Positions 24,672 through 33,726 of a DNA stretch of 34,042 nucleotides are shown piece after piece; the first letter of the stretch is position 1; the number at the start of each line of letters is the position of its first letter. Both the position numbers and the translations under genes were made by a program. Under the pieces are notes generated by a model. It was not told the origin of the DNA and ran no database searches. It was given only the letters and a program-made list of their open reading frames with translations. The stretch spans positions 1 to 34,042 of the forward strand of contig NZ_ML133600.1 in assembly GCF_003985125.1 (NCBI RefSeq). The letters run 5' to 3'. The DNA is from Rhizobium phaseoli (GTDB lineage Bacteria; Pseudomonadota; Alphaproteobacteria; Rhizobiales; Rhizobiaceae).

Positions 24672-25523
24672 ATGCCCGTAAAAGGCGTGCGAGCAGATTC
24701 ATTCTATTTTCAATTTTCGCGCGGAGATTGCGGTCCAAAGCTTTTATCTGTGAGCCCGATCGTGATTGCCCCTGGCGCGAAGCATTTCCATCCCATTGCG
24801 GACAATCTGCCGGCCGCGGACAATGAGCAGCCCGCTCTGACGCAGGCGATCGACGACAAGGCGATTGCAGCCCTTGATATGGCGGCCCGCTCGCCGAAGA
24901 TGAACAATGATATCCTGAGTTCGGCCCCGGCCCGCGACATCCGCAGTTTTGCCAATGAGCTGGTCGTGATGCTTGAGGAGATCGACCTCCAGAAGATGCT
25001 GCGCAAGCAGGGACCGATCGGCCGGTTCACCGGCGCAGCCGTCGAAGCCCGTCTGAAGTTCGAGCTTGCCAGCCACAGGGTCGCCGACCTCTTCCGGCAG
25101 CTGAGCCGGGCGGCTCAGGTCGGCAAACGCATCCGGGAAATTCTTGACGAAATGCGATTGCAGCTCATCGACGAGCAGGAGCGTCTTGCCGGCGTGATAT
25201 CGGATGGCAAACGGCTGCTTTCGCAGTCGAGCGGCTCGGACCTTTCTCTCGTCGCCAGGTACGAACGACGGCTTTCCAACATCATGGCGATGGAGGCAGC
25301 CAACGCGCTGACGATCCAGCAGATCGAGCTCTCGGCCAGTGTGCTTGCTTCGTTGCTCGACAGGTTCACCGACATCGAAACGCTGTTGTTGCCTCTTTGG
25401 CAGCGGAACGCGCTGGCGATCATTCACGGCGAGGCCGTAAGACCGCGCAGTTCGGCCGCAACTGCGTTTCTCGATACCCACAGCAATCTCATAGGCTTCC
25501 TGAAGAGGGTTGGACAAGAATGA
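24672..25523 (+). CDS. TelA-like helical protein, first gene of a four-gene operon
   Basis: This protein of up to 283 residues is soluble and strongly helical with coiled-coil tendency. Its C-terminal half (YERRLSNIMAMEAANALTIQ, then QIELSASVLASLLDRF, then LPLWQRNALAIIHGEA) parallels the TelA core of the next gene, where RIIQANNLALVDKFQ precedes LPAWKRAF. It looks like a shortened, diverged TelA relative. Similarity is by eye and could be to another helical family. The start is uncertain. ATG 24672 has no ribosome site and its first 26 codons cross AT-rich, promoter-like DNA. GTG 24750 is a plausible alternative. The stop overlaps the start of telA by 4 bases (ATGA), so the two are translationally coupled. 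Confidence 0.75.
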   Translation: MPVKGVRADSFYFQFSRGDCGPKLLSVSPIVIAPGAKHFHPIADNLPAADNEQPALTQAIDDKAIAALDMAARSPKMNNDILSSAPARDIRSFANELVVMLEEIDLQKMLRKQGPIGRFTGAAVEARLKFELASHRVADLFRQLSRAAQVGKRIREILDEMRLQLIDEQERLAGVISDGKRLLSQSSGSDLSLVARYERRLSNIMAMEAANALTIQQIELSASVLASLLDRFTDIETLLLPLWQRNALAIIHGEAVRPRSSAATAFLDTHSNLIGFLKRVGQE

Positions 25524-26599
25524 TCAAGGCTGCTTTGCCATCGCACGACATCCAGAGTGCAGCCGTCAGCGACCATCAGATCGATCCGGAAGTTGCGCGT
25601 CTGGCGGCCACGATCGACCTGCAGTCGGCGCTCTCGATCCAGCAGTTCGGCCGGGAAGTCGCCGAACGATCGTCCCAATATGCCGATGAGATCCTGCAAA
25701 CGGCGCGGGCGACCGATCTCGACGGCACCGGCGCGCAACTGAACGAGATCGTTCTCGCGGCGCAGCAGTTCAACCTGTCGTCACTCGACAGTTCGGTCGG
25801 ACGAATTCCCGTCATCGGCGGCATCCTGAAACGGATCGCGCGCACGAAGGAACGCGCCGTCGCCCGGTTCGATACCGTCAAAGGCCAGGTCGACAAGCTC
25901 GTGGCGCAAATCGAGACGACAGCCCAGACGCTGTCGCGGCGAAATCATGACTACCAGCTGATGTATGAGGGTGTGCGCGCCGAATATGCCGCGCTTGGCC
26001 AGCACGTCCAGGCAGTCGAACTGCGGCTTCGCGACATGGAGGCGGAAATCGACCGCCGGAACGGCGCCGTCGGCGACCTGGCCTCGAGCGAATATCTGGC
26101 CGTGCTCGAAGCAAACCGTCAGCAGCTTTCGAAGCGGGCGGACGATATGCGCGTGCTTCAGCACGCGGCCATGCAGACTTTGCCGATGGTTCGCATCATC
26201 CAGGCAAACAATCTCGCACTCGTCGACAAGTTCCAGACAATCCGCCAGCTGACCTTGCCGGCATGGAAACGCGCCTTCATGCTGGCCCTGACCCTCGACG
26301 AGCAGAAAAGCGCCGTCGCATTGGCCGACAGCATAGATAGCGCCACCAACGACATCATGCGCAGGAATGCGGAGCTCCTGCACCAGAACTCCGTGGCGAC
26401 GGCGAAATCCAACCAGCGCCTGGTCGTCGACGTAGAAACGCTGCAGCATGTTCACGACAAGATCCTGCTGACGCTGACCGACGTTCGCGATGCCCATGAG
26501 AAGGGAGCGACGGACCGCCGTCAGGCGATCGGCGAGCTCGAACGACTTCGCGGCGAGATGCTGTCCGGCGTGACGGCCGCCGGAGCTGACGGTGGCTGA
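25520..26599 (+). CDS. TelA-family toxic-anion resistance protein
   Basis: This 359-residue helical protein has the TelA (KlaA) family hallmarks. LQTLPMVRIIQANNLALVDKF-like and LPAWKRAFMLALTLDEQKSA segments are followed by NDIMRRNAELLHQNSVATAK and NQRLVVDVETLQHVHDKILL. A helical front half (about 1-110) includes a short hydrophobic VGRIPVIGGILKRIAR. The family is linked to tellurite and other toxic-compound resistance and often sits beside membrane or ter-type genes; the mechanism is unknown. It starts inside the upstream stop codon and overlaps the following membrane-protein gene by 8 bases. All four proteins therefore probably act together at the inner membrane. Confidence 0.87.
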   Translation: MIKAALPSHDIQSAAVSDHQIDPEVARLAATIDLQSALSIQQFGREVAERSSQYADEILQTARATDLDGTGAQLNEIVLAAQQFNLSSLDSSVGRIPVIGGILKRIARTKERAVARFDTVKGQVDKLVAQIETTAQTLSRRNHDYQLMYEGVRAEYAALGQHVQAVELRLRDMEAEIDRRNGAVGDLASSEYLAVLEANRQQLSKRADDMRVLQHAAMQTLPMVRIIQANNLALVDKFQTIRQLTLPAWKRAFMLALTLDEQKSAVALADSIDSATNDIMRRNAELLHQNSVATAKSNQRLVVDVETLQHVHDKILLTLTDVRDAHEKGATDRRQAIGELERLRGEMLSGVTAAGADGG

Positions 26600-27182
26600 C
26601 GCCTCGGCTTTCGGCAGGCGCATGGCCGGCCCGGCCTCGGCTGCGGCGACTCCCATACCGGAAAAGATCGATCAGACCGGTGAAGAAGAGCATGCCGGAC
26701 TGGGCCGCCGGTCCAATCTGCTATCGCTGCTGTCACAGGGATCGGCTTTCGCCGGCTTCATGCTGCTCTTCGCAGCCGCCTATACCTGGCCATCCGATCC
26801 GACCGATCTCAGGATGTTGGGCGGCTCGATCTATGTGCTCGACGGCTTCACCAATGCCCTTGGCCTGTCGGGCGTCAAACCCACGGTCTCTCCAGTTGAG
26901 ACCGGGCTCGCGAACCTGCCCTATTATGCGCACTATGTCTCCTTCATCATCGCCCTTGCGACCGCTGGAATGATCATCCGGGGGCGTTGGTTTTTCACGG
27001 GCCTGGCAGTCGCATTCTTTCTGATATGCTGGGCATTGTTCGGACGGGCAGAAGTGCTCGCCCCCTTCGCATTCGCCTTTTTCGCCTTCATTGGCCTGGC
27101 ATTTCATGCTCCGCTTTCCCGCCGCGCGATCATTGCCATTGTTGTCCTCGGCATCCCGGGCACCCTATTGTCGGCGGAGTGA
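26592..27182 (+). CDS. Integral membrane protein of the TelA operon
   Basis: GTG 26592 begins 8 bases before the end of telA. The 196-residue protein has a polar N-terminal tail of about 40 residues, probably cytoplasmic. Then come about five helices (44-66, 111-131, 132-150, 154-172 and 178-195). A loop of about 40 residues between the first two helices (PSDPTDLRMLGGSIYVLDGF ... NLPYY) is probably periplasmic. No enzymatic motif or known family is recognised. The next gene's start overlaps its stop codon (TGATG). Coupling at both ends argues that it is a stoichiometric partner of TelA. Confidence 0.75.
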   Translation: MADASAFGRRMAGPASAAATPIPEKIDQTGEEEHAGLGRRSNLLSLLSQGSAFAGFMLLFAAAYTWPSDPTDLRMLGGSIYVLDGFTNALGLSGVKPTVSPVETGLANLPYYAHYVSFIIALATAGMIIRGRWFFTGLAVAFFLICWALFGRAEVLAPFAFAFFAFIGLAFHAPLSRRAIIAIVVLGIPGTLLSAE

Positions 27183-28696
27183 TGTACGACTTTTCGCGGG
27201 ATTTCAGCGCTCGGCCGACCTATGAGAAATACAGGGTGATCCGCCCCTCGGATTTACCGGAAAGCATCTACCAGGCTGCCGCTGATGCGAACGGAGATCA
27301 CCGGACGCAACCGGATGGAAACGCGAAGATCATGCCGTATTTCCTGGCGCAGGCCGAGGCTTTTCGCGGCAATGTGGCTGCTGCCGCGGCCGCACTCGAC
27401 AAGCTGGAAACAAGCGGCTTCCTTCTGAATAATTTCGATCAAAGCCGTTTTCAGGCGATCCGGAACTTCGCGCTGGCCTCCGGCGGTTTTGGCCCGCAGG
27501 CGCGCGAAAAATTCCTGGTCGGCAATGCCGCTCAATCGCAAAAGGCCTATCTGCTGTTATCGGCCGCATTGATCTTTGCAATCGCCGCGCCGCTGACAAA
27601 TGGGCTCGGCTGGTGGGTCGCGCGCCGAAGCCGAAGGGTTTTGTCGATCGAGCGCGAGCTGCAAGAGCGCCGCGCCAACCTGCCGGACGCCGTCAAACGC
27701 GCGGCAGGCGTGTTCGGCAGCCGCATCGCAAATAAACTGCGCCAACCATCTTCGATTGCCAATGGCGAGCGCGCGGTCGACGCAATCGCCTCCCGCGCAC
27801 GCGGCTACCTTCTGTTTGTCCTTGGTCTTCTGGCCTTTGCGGCGCTGTCAGCATTCGCGGCCTATTGGATCTGGCTGCCTGAGGCAGCTGATAACACAGC
27901 CTTCCATTTCGTGGCGCTTGCCGGAAGTGCGGCCGATTATGCGCAGCAGAACGGTGTTGCCGTTATCGCCGGCGCTGACGAATGGACGGTCGGGCCCTTC
28001 TTGCTGAACTGGCTCAAATATCCGATTTGCCTTGCCGCGATCGTTCTTGCCACGCGCCGATCGCGATATCTCGGCGCGGTGGCCGCGATGGTTTTTGTCG
28101 CGTTCTTCGCACTCGATGATTATCGATTTTCCCAGCACTCGCGTCGTGAAGCCCTGCCCCAGCAATTCTCGCAGCGCCTGCGTTCGGAGCTGGATCTCGC
28201 CGCCGGGGCGACATACCCCAGCCCCATAACTCTGCCACAGCCCAGCACCGACGTATCCGGAGGCCTGGACGTCAATCTTCGTGGTTCGATCGCGGTGGGC
28301 AAGACGTCCGCTTCCGCCGCTCCGCCCATGGAGATCGACCCTTCCCTCGCGGCCTATACGCTTGCACAGATCGCCTATCTCGAGGGGAATGTCGTCGATG
28401 CATCGACCTTCCTCAACCAGATCAGGGAAGTGAAGGTTTTGTACGCCGATGTTCATTGCGAGCGTTTGGCGCTGATGCGGGATTGGGTCTCGGCCAATGG
28501 CTACACCGTGGATGCGATGGATTGGCTCAATGTCGATTTTCCATCGCTGGTACGGCGATTGGGAAGGTGGCTGCTGACGCTTTCGATCGGAAGCTTGGGG
28601 CTCGCGGCTCTTGTCACACCCCTGGTCGCAATCGCCGTTGCCCGGCGCCGCCGGATCGAAGCCCTTCTGGAAGAGCGCGGTCGATATCAGCTTTAG
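27182..28696 (+). CDS. Multi-domain membrane protein of the TelA operon
   Basis: ATG 27182 overlaps the upstream stop; GTG 27179 is in frame and also possible. The 504-residue protein alternates soluble and membrane parts: a soluble N-terminus (1-120), helices at about 122-146 and 208-232 around a basic segment, two helices at about 275-311, a soluble domain (315-460) and a last helix at about 463-487 with a basic tail. Residues 53-78 and 392-417 are similar, each containing LAQ-x-x-x-x-x-G-N-V followed by a helix. This hints at TPR-like hairpins in both soluble domains. No known family is recognised. It ends 45 bp from the convergent smc gene. Confidence 0.78.
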   Translation: MYDFSRDFSARPTYEKYRVIRPSDLPESIYQAAADANGDHRTQPDGNAKIMPYFLAQAEAFRGNVAAAAAALDKLETSGFLLNNFDQSRFQAIRNFALASGGFGPQAREKFLVGNAAQSQKAYLLLSAALIFAIAAPLTNGLGWWVARRSRRVLSIERELQERRANLPDAVKRAAGVFGSRIANKLRQPSSIANGERAVDAIASRARGYLLFVLGLLAFAALSAFAAYWIWLPEAADNTAFHFVALAGSAADYAQQNGVAVIAGADEWTVGPFLLNWLKYPICLAAIVLATRRSRYLGAVAAMVFVAFFALDDYRFSQHSRREALPQQFSQRLRSELDLAAGATYPSPITLPQPSTDVSGGLDVNLRGSIAVGKTSASAAPPMEIDPSLAAYTLAQIAYLEGNVVDASTFLNQIREVKVLYADVHCERLALMRDWVSANGYTVDAMDWLNVDFPSLVRRLGRWLLTLSIGSLGLAALVTPLVAIAVARRRRIEALLEERGRYQL

Positions 28697-28741
28697 AGCC
28701 AAGCTCGGCTTCGATCATCAACCGTCGGCAACCAGAGAAAT

Positions 28742-31700
28742 TCAGGCAATCTCGCGCAGGCGTTCGGCCGTCTGGAGGTCGACGGAGACCAGGGTGGAGA
28801 CGCCCTGTTCGGCCATGGTGACGCCGAAGAGGCGGTTCATGCGGGCCATGGTGATCGGGTTGTGGGTGATGATGACGAAGCGAGTTTCGGTGGAGGCCGC
28901 CATTTCGTCCATCAGGTTGCAGTAGCGTTCGACATTGTGGTCGTCGAGCGGCGCGTCGACCTCGTCGAGCACGCAGATCGGCGCCGGATTGGTGAGGAAG
29001 ACGGCAAAGATCAGCGCCATCGCCGTCAGCGCCTGTTCGCCGCCGGAGAGCAGCGTCATCGTCTGCGGCTTCTTGCCGGGCGGCCGCGCCAGGATTTCGA
29101 GGCCGGCTTCCAGCGGATCATCGGATTCGATCAGCTGCAGCTCGGCGGTGCCGCCGCCGAAAAGATGGGTGAACAGCCGCTGGAACTGGGCATTGACGAC
29201 GTCGAAGGCGGCGATCAGCCGTTCGCGGCCTTCGCGGTTCAGGCTCTGGATCGCGCCGCGCAGCTTGCGGATCGCGTCGATGACGTCGTCGCGCTCCTTG
29301 ATCAGCGCTTCGAGCTTTTCGCTCAGCTCCTTCTGTTCCTCGTCGGCGCGCAGGTTGACGGCGCCGAGCCGCTCGCGCTCCATTTTCAGCCGCTCCAGCT
29401 CGCGCTCGACCTCGCGCGGATCGGGCAGCGCCTGCATCGGCTGCAGGCCTGTGAGCCGCAGCGCCTCGTGCGGCGGCACGTTCAAGACCTCGCGGATGCG
29501 GCTTTCGCTTTCCTGCCGTTTCTCGCGGGCCGAGACCAGGCGCTCCTCGGCGCGGCCGCGGCGTTCACGGCATTCGGCAAGCTCGGAAAGCGCCGTTGCC
29601 GCCTTATGGTCGGCCTCGCGCTGGATGCGTTCGGCCTCGGCCAGCAGATCGCCGGCATTGCGGCGCGCCTCCTCGGCCTTCTGCAATTCGCTGAGCAAGG
29701 CGCGGCGCTTGTCGTCGAATTCATCCGGCGCCATTTCGAGATCGGCCGCCTCTTCGCGTGCCTCTTCCTCACGCTCGCGCAGCGTGGCGACATGATCCTC
29801 GCCGCTTGCCGCCCGCTGGCGCCAGGTCTCGCGCTCCTGGCCGATCGCCATGATGCGGCGCTGGCGACCCTCGTTTTCCCTCGCCAGGCTTTCATGGCGG
29901 GCGCGGGCCTCGGCGAGCGCGACGCGATCGGTCGCCACCTCCGCCTGCTGGAAGCGCAGCCGCTCGTCGATCTCGGTCAGATCGGGCGCATCCTCCAGCT
30001 CGATGCGGGCATTTTCCTCCTGGATGCCGATCTCCTCCAGCTGCGCGCCGAGCTGGCTGGCCGCCTCGCTGACGACATCGCGGCGGCGGATCAGATCGCC
30101 GGAGGCCCGCTCGGCCGCGGCCAGCGCATCGCGGGCTTCGGCGAGATGACGCGCCGACAGCCTGCTCATGTCGCGGGCCTCGGCAAGCTTTCGCTCCTCG
30201 ATGCGGATCGCCTCGGCGGCCGCAGCCTGCCGCTCTTCGGCCTCGGCAAGCACGTCGCGGGCGATGTCCGCCTCGCCTTCGAGTTCGGCCAGCCGGTTTT
30301 TCTGGGCAAGGCGCAGCGCCGCGGCACTCGGGGCGTCGGCGCCGGTGACATGGCCGTCCCAGCGATAGACGGCGCCGTCCTTGGTCACCAGCCGCTGACC
30401 GGGTTTCAGCGCCGCCATCAGCGGCTTGGCATCGGCTTCCGCGACCAGGCCGATCTGGCGCAAACGGCGGGTCAGCGCCGGCGGCGCGCTGATATGGGCA
30501 AGCAGCGGCGTGGCGCCTGCGGGAAGCGCGGGATCGGCGGCGCCATCGCCATTCTCCGACCAATGGGCCGGCGCTTCGGCATCGAGCGGCGATTCCAGAT
30601 CGTCGCCAAGGGCTGCCCCCAGTGCCGTTTCGAAGCCGCGATCGACCTTCAGTTCTTCGGCAACCGGCGCAAACTTCCCGGACGCCGCGCCGGCGGCGAG
30701 CATGCGGGAAATGGTGCGGGCCTCGGTTTCGACAGCATTCAGCCCGGCGCGGGCCTGATCGACCGGGGCGCGCGCCAGCGCCTCGGTCTGGCGGGCTGAT
30801 GCCAGCGCCTGTTCGACCGCCTGCACGGCGGCGTCGGCATCGGCGAGCGCGATCTCGCCGGCCTCGACGATGGCGCGCTTCTCCTCGGGATCGGGCAGGC
30901 CTGATATCTTCTCGCCGATGGCGGAGAGTTCGTGATTGGCCTCGTCCATCTGCCGTTCGAGGCGCATGCGCCGGTCGGCGAGATCGCGGATGGCGCGCTC
31001 CAGCTGGTTGCGGCCGGCAGCGGCCTCGGCGCGCTCGGCGGTCAGCTGGGTGAAGACGCGCTCGCTGTCGGCAAGCTTGGCCGCAGCACCCTCGAAGGCT
31101 TCGCGGGTTTCCTCGGCATACCGGCCGGAATCGGCGAGGATTTCCGCTATCTCGGCCTCTTCGGCGTCGAGTCTGGCGAGGATCACCGCATTGTCGGCGA
31201 CCAGCCGCTCCTCGCGGCGGATGTCTTCCGCCAGCTGGGCAAGGCGGCGGGTCAGCTCGTCGCGGCGACGCAGGATGCGGCCGGCGTCCTCCTCCAGCTG
31301 GCTGCGGGCGATCTGCAGGCGCTGCAGCGCGGCGGCGGCGCGGGCCTCGCCCTCGCGCAGCTCCGGCAGCTTCAGGCTGGCGATGCCCTGATGCTTGGCC
31401 GCCTCCATCTGGATCTGCGCCTTTTCGGCGACGATGACGGTTGCCTGGTTGAGTGCGCTGTCGGCCTCGGCCTCGGCCTCCTTGGCCTGCACCCAGCGGA
31501 TATGCAAGAGCATCGCCTCGCGGCCGCGGATATCGGCCGACAGCGTCTTGAAGCGGTTGGCCTGACGCGCCTGGCGCTTCAGGCTCTCGATCTGGCTTTC
31601 GAGCTGCGAGGTGACGTCGTCGAGGCGTTCGAGATTGGTTTCGGCGGCGCGCAGGCGTAGCTCGGCCTCATGGCGGCGCGAATGCAGGCCGGAAATGCCG

Positions 31701-32203
31701 GCCGCCTCTTCGAGCAGCTGGCGGCGGGCCTGCGGCTTTGCCTGGATCAGCTCGCCGATGCGGCCCTGCCCGACCATCGAGGGCGAACGGGCGCCGGTGG
31801 AGGCGTCGGCAAACAGCAGCTGCACGTCCTTGGCGCGGCTTTCCTTGCCGTTGATGCGGTAGAGCGAGCCCTGTTCGCGCTCGATGCGGCGGGTGACCTG
31901 GATCTCGTCGGCATCGTTGAAGGCAGCGGGCGCGGTGCGCTCGCCATTGTCGAGATAGAGCGCCACTTCAGCGGTGTTGCGGGCCGGACGGTTGCCGGAA
32001 CCGGAGAAGATCACGTCGTCCATGCCGGAGGCGCGCATGTTCTTGTAGGAATTCTCGCCCATCACCCAGCGCAGCGCCTCGACGAGATTCGACTTGCCGC
32101 AGCCGTTCGGGCCGACGACGCCGGTCAGCCCCCGCTCGATGATGAATTCCGTCGGCTCGACGAAGGATTTGAAGCCGACCAGGCGCAGCTTGTTGAACTT
32201 CAT
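28742..32203 (-). CDS. smc: Chromosome segregation protein SMC
   Basis: This 1153-residue ATPase is the core of the SMC-ScpAB condensin. The N-terminal head has Walker A GPNGCGKSN (31-39). Two long coiled coils flank a hinge at about 510-650 (VAEELKVDRGFETALGAALG, then DGHVTGADAPS). The C-terminal head has signature LLSGGEQALTA (from 1051) and Walker B CVLDEVDAPL (about 1077-1086). It is transcribed after the DsbA-like gene with a terminator between, so it may rely on its own promoter or on read-through. MKFNKLRLVGFKSFVEP is the standard start. Several long frames on the opposite strand are composition shadows of this coiled-coil gene. Confidence 0.98.
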   Translation of the reverse strand: MKFNKLRLVGFKSFVEPTEFIIERGLTGVVGPNGCGKSNLVEALRWVMGENSYKNMRASGMDDVIFSGSGNRPARNTAEVALYLDNGERTAPAAFNDADEIQVTRRIEREQGSLYRINGKESRAKDVQLLFADASTGARSPSMVGQGRIGELIQAKPQARRQLLEEAAGISGLHSRRHEAELRLRAAETNLERLDDVTSQLESQIESLKRQARQANRFKTLSADIRGREAMLLHIRWVQAKEAEAEADSALNQATVIVAEKAQIQMEAAKHQGIASLKLPELREGEARAAAALQRLQIARSQLEEDAGRILRRRDELTRRLAQLAEDIRREERLVADNAVILARLDAEEAEIAEILADSGRYAEETREAFEGAAAKLADSERVFTQLTAERAEAAAGRNQLERAIRDLADRRMRLERQMDEANHELSAIGEKISGLPDPEEKRAIVEAGEIALADADAAVQAVEQALASARQTEALARAPVDQARAGLNAVETEARTISRMLAAGAASGKFAPVAEELKVDRGFETALGAALGDDLESPLDAEAPAHWSENGDGAADPALPAGATPLLAHISAPPALTRRLRQIGLVAEADAKPLMAALKPGQRLVTKDGAVYRWDGHVTGADAPSAAALRLAQKNRLAELEGEADIARDVLAEAEERQAAAAEAIRIEERKLAEARDMSRLSARHLAEARDALAAAERASGDLIRRRDVVSEAASQLGAQLEEIGIQEENARIELEDAPDLTEIDERLRFQQAEVATDRVALAEARARHESLARENEGRQRRIMAIGQERETWRQRAASGEDHVATLREREEEAREEAADLEMAPDEFDDKRRALLSELQKAEEARRNAGDLLAEAERIQREADHKAATALSELAECRERRGRAEERLVSAREKRQESESRIREVLNVPPHEALRLTGLQPMQALPDPREVERELERLKMERERLGAVNLRADEEQKELSEKLEALIKERDDVIDAIRKLRGAIQSLNREGRERLIAAFDVVNAQFQRLFTHLFGGGTAELQLIESDDPLEAGLEILARPPGKKPQTMTLLSGGEQALTAMALIFAVFLTNPAPICVLDEVDAPLDDHNVERYCNLMDEMAASTETRFVIITHNPITMARMNRLFGVTMAEQGVSTLVSVDLQTAERLREIA

Positions 32204-32256
32204 GCGGAAAGATCCACGGCAGGAAGCCCCCTCATCCGCAAACTGCGCTGAAAACG

Positions 32257-32288
32257 AAAAAAGGGCGCACGGCTTTCGCCGTCGCCCG
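32257..32288 (-). terminator. Intrinsic terminator after the DsbA-like gene
   Basis: On the minus strand GGGCGACGGC-GAAA-GCCGTGCGCCC forms a stem with one bulged base and a GNRA-type loop, followed by six U residues. It lies 21 bases after the DsbA-like stop codon and about 54 bases before the smc start. The two genes are therefore probably only partly co-transcribed. Confidence 0.85.
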
Positions 32289-32308
32289 TCTTCGTCAAAC
32301 GGTCCGGT

Positions 32309-33085
32309 TCAGATGAGGCTGTCGATGAGCTTCGACATGGTGTCAACCGGCATGTCTCCAGAATAGCGCTTGCCATTGATGAGGAACGTTGGCGTGGCAT
32401 TGACGCCGAAATCCTTGGATCCCCTTTCCCGCGTGGCGTTCACTTCATCCAGAAGCTTCTGGTTCGTCAAGCATTTCGTGAAGCTATCCTCAGTAAATCC
32501 GGCGAGCTTCGACATCTGCAGCAGTGCGGCGCGGCCGTCATCGGCGGCGGCCCAGACCTGCTGCTGCTTGAACAGCATGGAAACCATCGGGAAATACTGT
32601 TCCGGCGTGCTCAGCTGCTCCGGATTGGACGCGCTGCAGCGGGCGAGCATAAAGGCGGCGGCAGCACGCGGATCGAAGGGGAATTCGCGGATGATGAACT
32701 GCACCTTGCCGCTGTCGACATATTTCTGCTTGATGGCGTCGAAGGTGGTGTTGTGGAAATGGGCGCAGTGCGGGCAGGTCATCGACATATATTCGACGAT
32801 CTTGACCGGGGCGTCGGCCTTGCCGAGCGCCATCTCCGGCAGCGCGCCGGGCTTCAGCACTTCGGCCATGTCGACATCGCCATCGGACTGCGGCATGTCG
32901 GTGGAGGATGTGGCGGCCGTCTGCATGGTGTCGACATTGGTGCCGTCGGCCATGGTCTTGCCGGAGGACGACGCATCGGCCGCGTCCTTGCTGTCGTTGC
33001 AGGCGGCAAGCGCTGCGGCAGCTGCGGCGATGGCGATGCCACCCAGAAGGCGGCGTTTCGTCAGTTGCATTTCGGACATCTGCAT
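32309..33085 (-). CDS. DsbA-type thiol-disulfide oxidoreductase, predicted lipoprotein
   Basis: This 258-residue protein starts with a signal peptide (KRRLLGGIAIAAAAAALAAC, lipobox LAAC, Cys29). The twin arginine also raises the possibility of Tat export. A low-complexity linker of about 50 residues follows, then a DsbA-like thioredoxin domain. This has CPHC at 104-107 and a cis-proline in NATPTFLING near residue 230. It also has the family's helical insert containing a cysteine (ARCSASNP). It should act in the periplasm, oxidising or isomerising disulfides. GGGGA lies 5 or 6 bases before ATG 33085. In related rhizobia this gene typically lies next to smc, as here. Confidence 0.93.
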   Translation of the reverse strand: MQMSEMQLTKRRLLGGIAIAAAAAALAACNDSKDAADASSSGKTMADGTNVDTMQTAATSSTDMPQSDGDVDMAEVLKPGALPEMALGKADAPVKIVEYMSMTCPHCAHFHNTTFDAIKQKYVDSGKVQFIIREFPFDPRAAAAFMLARCSASNPEQLSTPEQYFPMVSMLFKQQQVWAAADDGRAALLQMSKLAGFTEDSFTKCLTNQKLLDEVNATRERGSKDFGVNATPTFLINGKRYSGDMPVDTMSKLIDSLI

Positions 33086-33233
33086 GGGTTCCCCATAGGT
33101 ATGAGAGTGACGGCGTGATTGTGCGATATAACGGCTGACGGCCGCTCACAAGCCACGGTTCACCAACTTCCTTCAAAGAATTGTGACCGTGATGGGACCG
33201 CCGGACAAAATTGCGAGCTGTCGGCTCGCGGAT

Positions 33234-33503
33234 TCATCGGTAGACGTCACGGCGGTTGCCGATACGCACAACGAGGATACGAACGGCCCCGTCGTCGATG
33301 CTTGCGATCACTCGATAGTCGCCAACGCGATATTTCCAGAAATCCCCGAGTTCAGACCCTTTAAGCGCCTCTCCAATGGATCGTGGATCGTCCAGCCTCG
33401 CCACGCGGTCATTGAGAAACCGCAGTATTCGGCGCGCCGCCTCATGTCCAAGCTTCTCAAGCTCGCGCTCGGCTGCCCGGTGAAACTCAATGCTCCACGC
33501 CAT
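33234..33503 (-). CDS. RelE/ParE-family toxin
   Basis: This 89-residue basic protein has the RelE-fold pattern: WSIEFHRAAERELEKLGHEA, LKGSELGDFWKYRVGDYRVI and the strand RILVVRIGNRRDVYR. A histidine usual near the end (GHRR) is asparagine here. Conserved R and K residues of the ribosome-dependent mRNA-cleaving type are retained (KYRVGDYR). It starts 17 bases inside the antitoxin gene, so the two are translationally coupled. Its activity as an mRNase or gyrase poison is not decided by sequence alone. Confidence 0.93.
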   Translation of the reverse strand: MAWSIEFHRAAERELEKLGHEAARRILRFLNDRVARLDDPRSIGEALKGSELGDFWKYRVGDYRVIASIDDGAVRILVVRIGNRRDVYR

Positions 33504-33711
33504 AACGCGTCATCAGCTCGGCCAGCGACACGGTATCACTCTCACCTCGCCGAAGTTCTTCAAGACGCTTTTCGGCGAGATAGACATCCTCAAGATCATC
33601 GAGATGTTCGAGAATGGCCTGACGGGCATAGAAGCTCTTGCTGCGGCCCGTGCGCCTAGCAAGCTCATCGAGCCGTGCTTCGATTTCAGGCGGCAACCGC
33701 AAGGCCAACAT
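33487..33711 (-). CDS. RelB-like ribbon-helix-helix antitoxin
   Basis: This 74-residue protein starts MLALRLPPEIEARLDELARR, a ribbon-helix-helix DNA-binding N-terminus, with TGRSKSFYARQAILEHLDDL for the helices. The acidic C-terminal tail (RRGESDTVSLAELMTRYGVE) should wrap and neutralise the toxin. AGGAGAGAG lies just before the ATG. A perfect inverted repeat in the promoter (33727-33744) is the obvious operator for autorepression by the antitoxin-toxin complex. Confidence 0.92.
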   Translation of the reverse strand: MLALRLPPEIEARLDELARRTGRSKSFYARQAILEHLDDLEDVYLAEKRLEELRRGESDTVSLAELMTRYGVEH

Positions 33712-33726
33712 GTTCTCTCTCCTGTC

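Noticed and set aside
28862..30799. A 645-codon plus-strand frame, with a further 242-codon frame at 30932-31660
   Set aside because: Antisense to smc. Coiled-coil genes of high GC often leave the opposite strand open.
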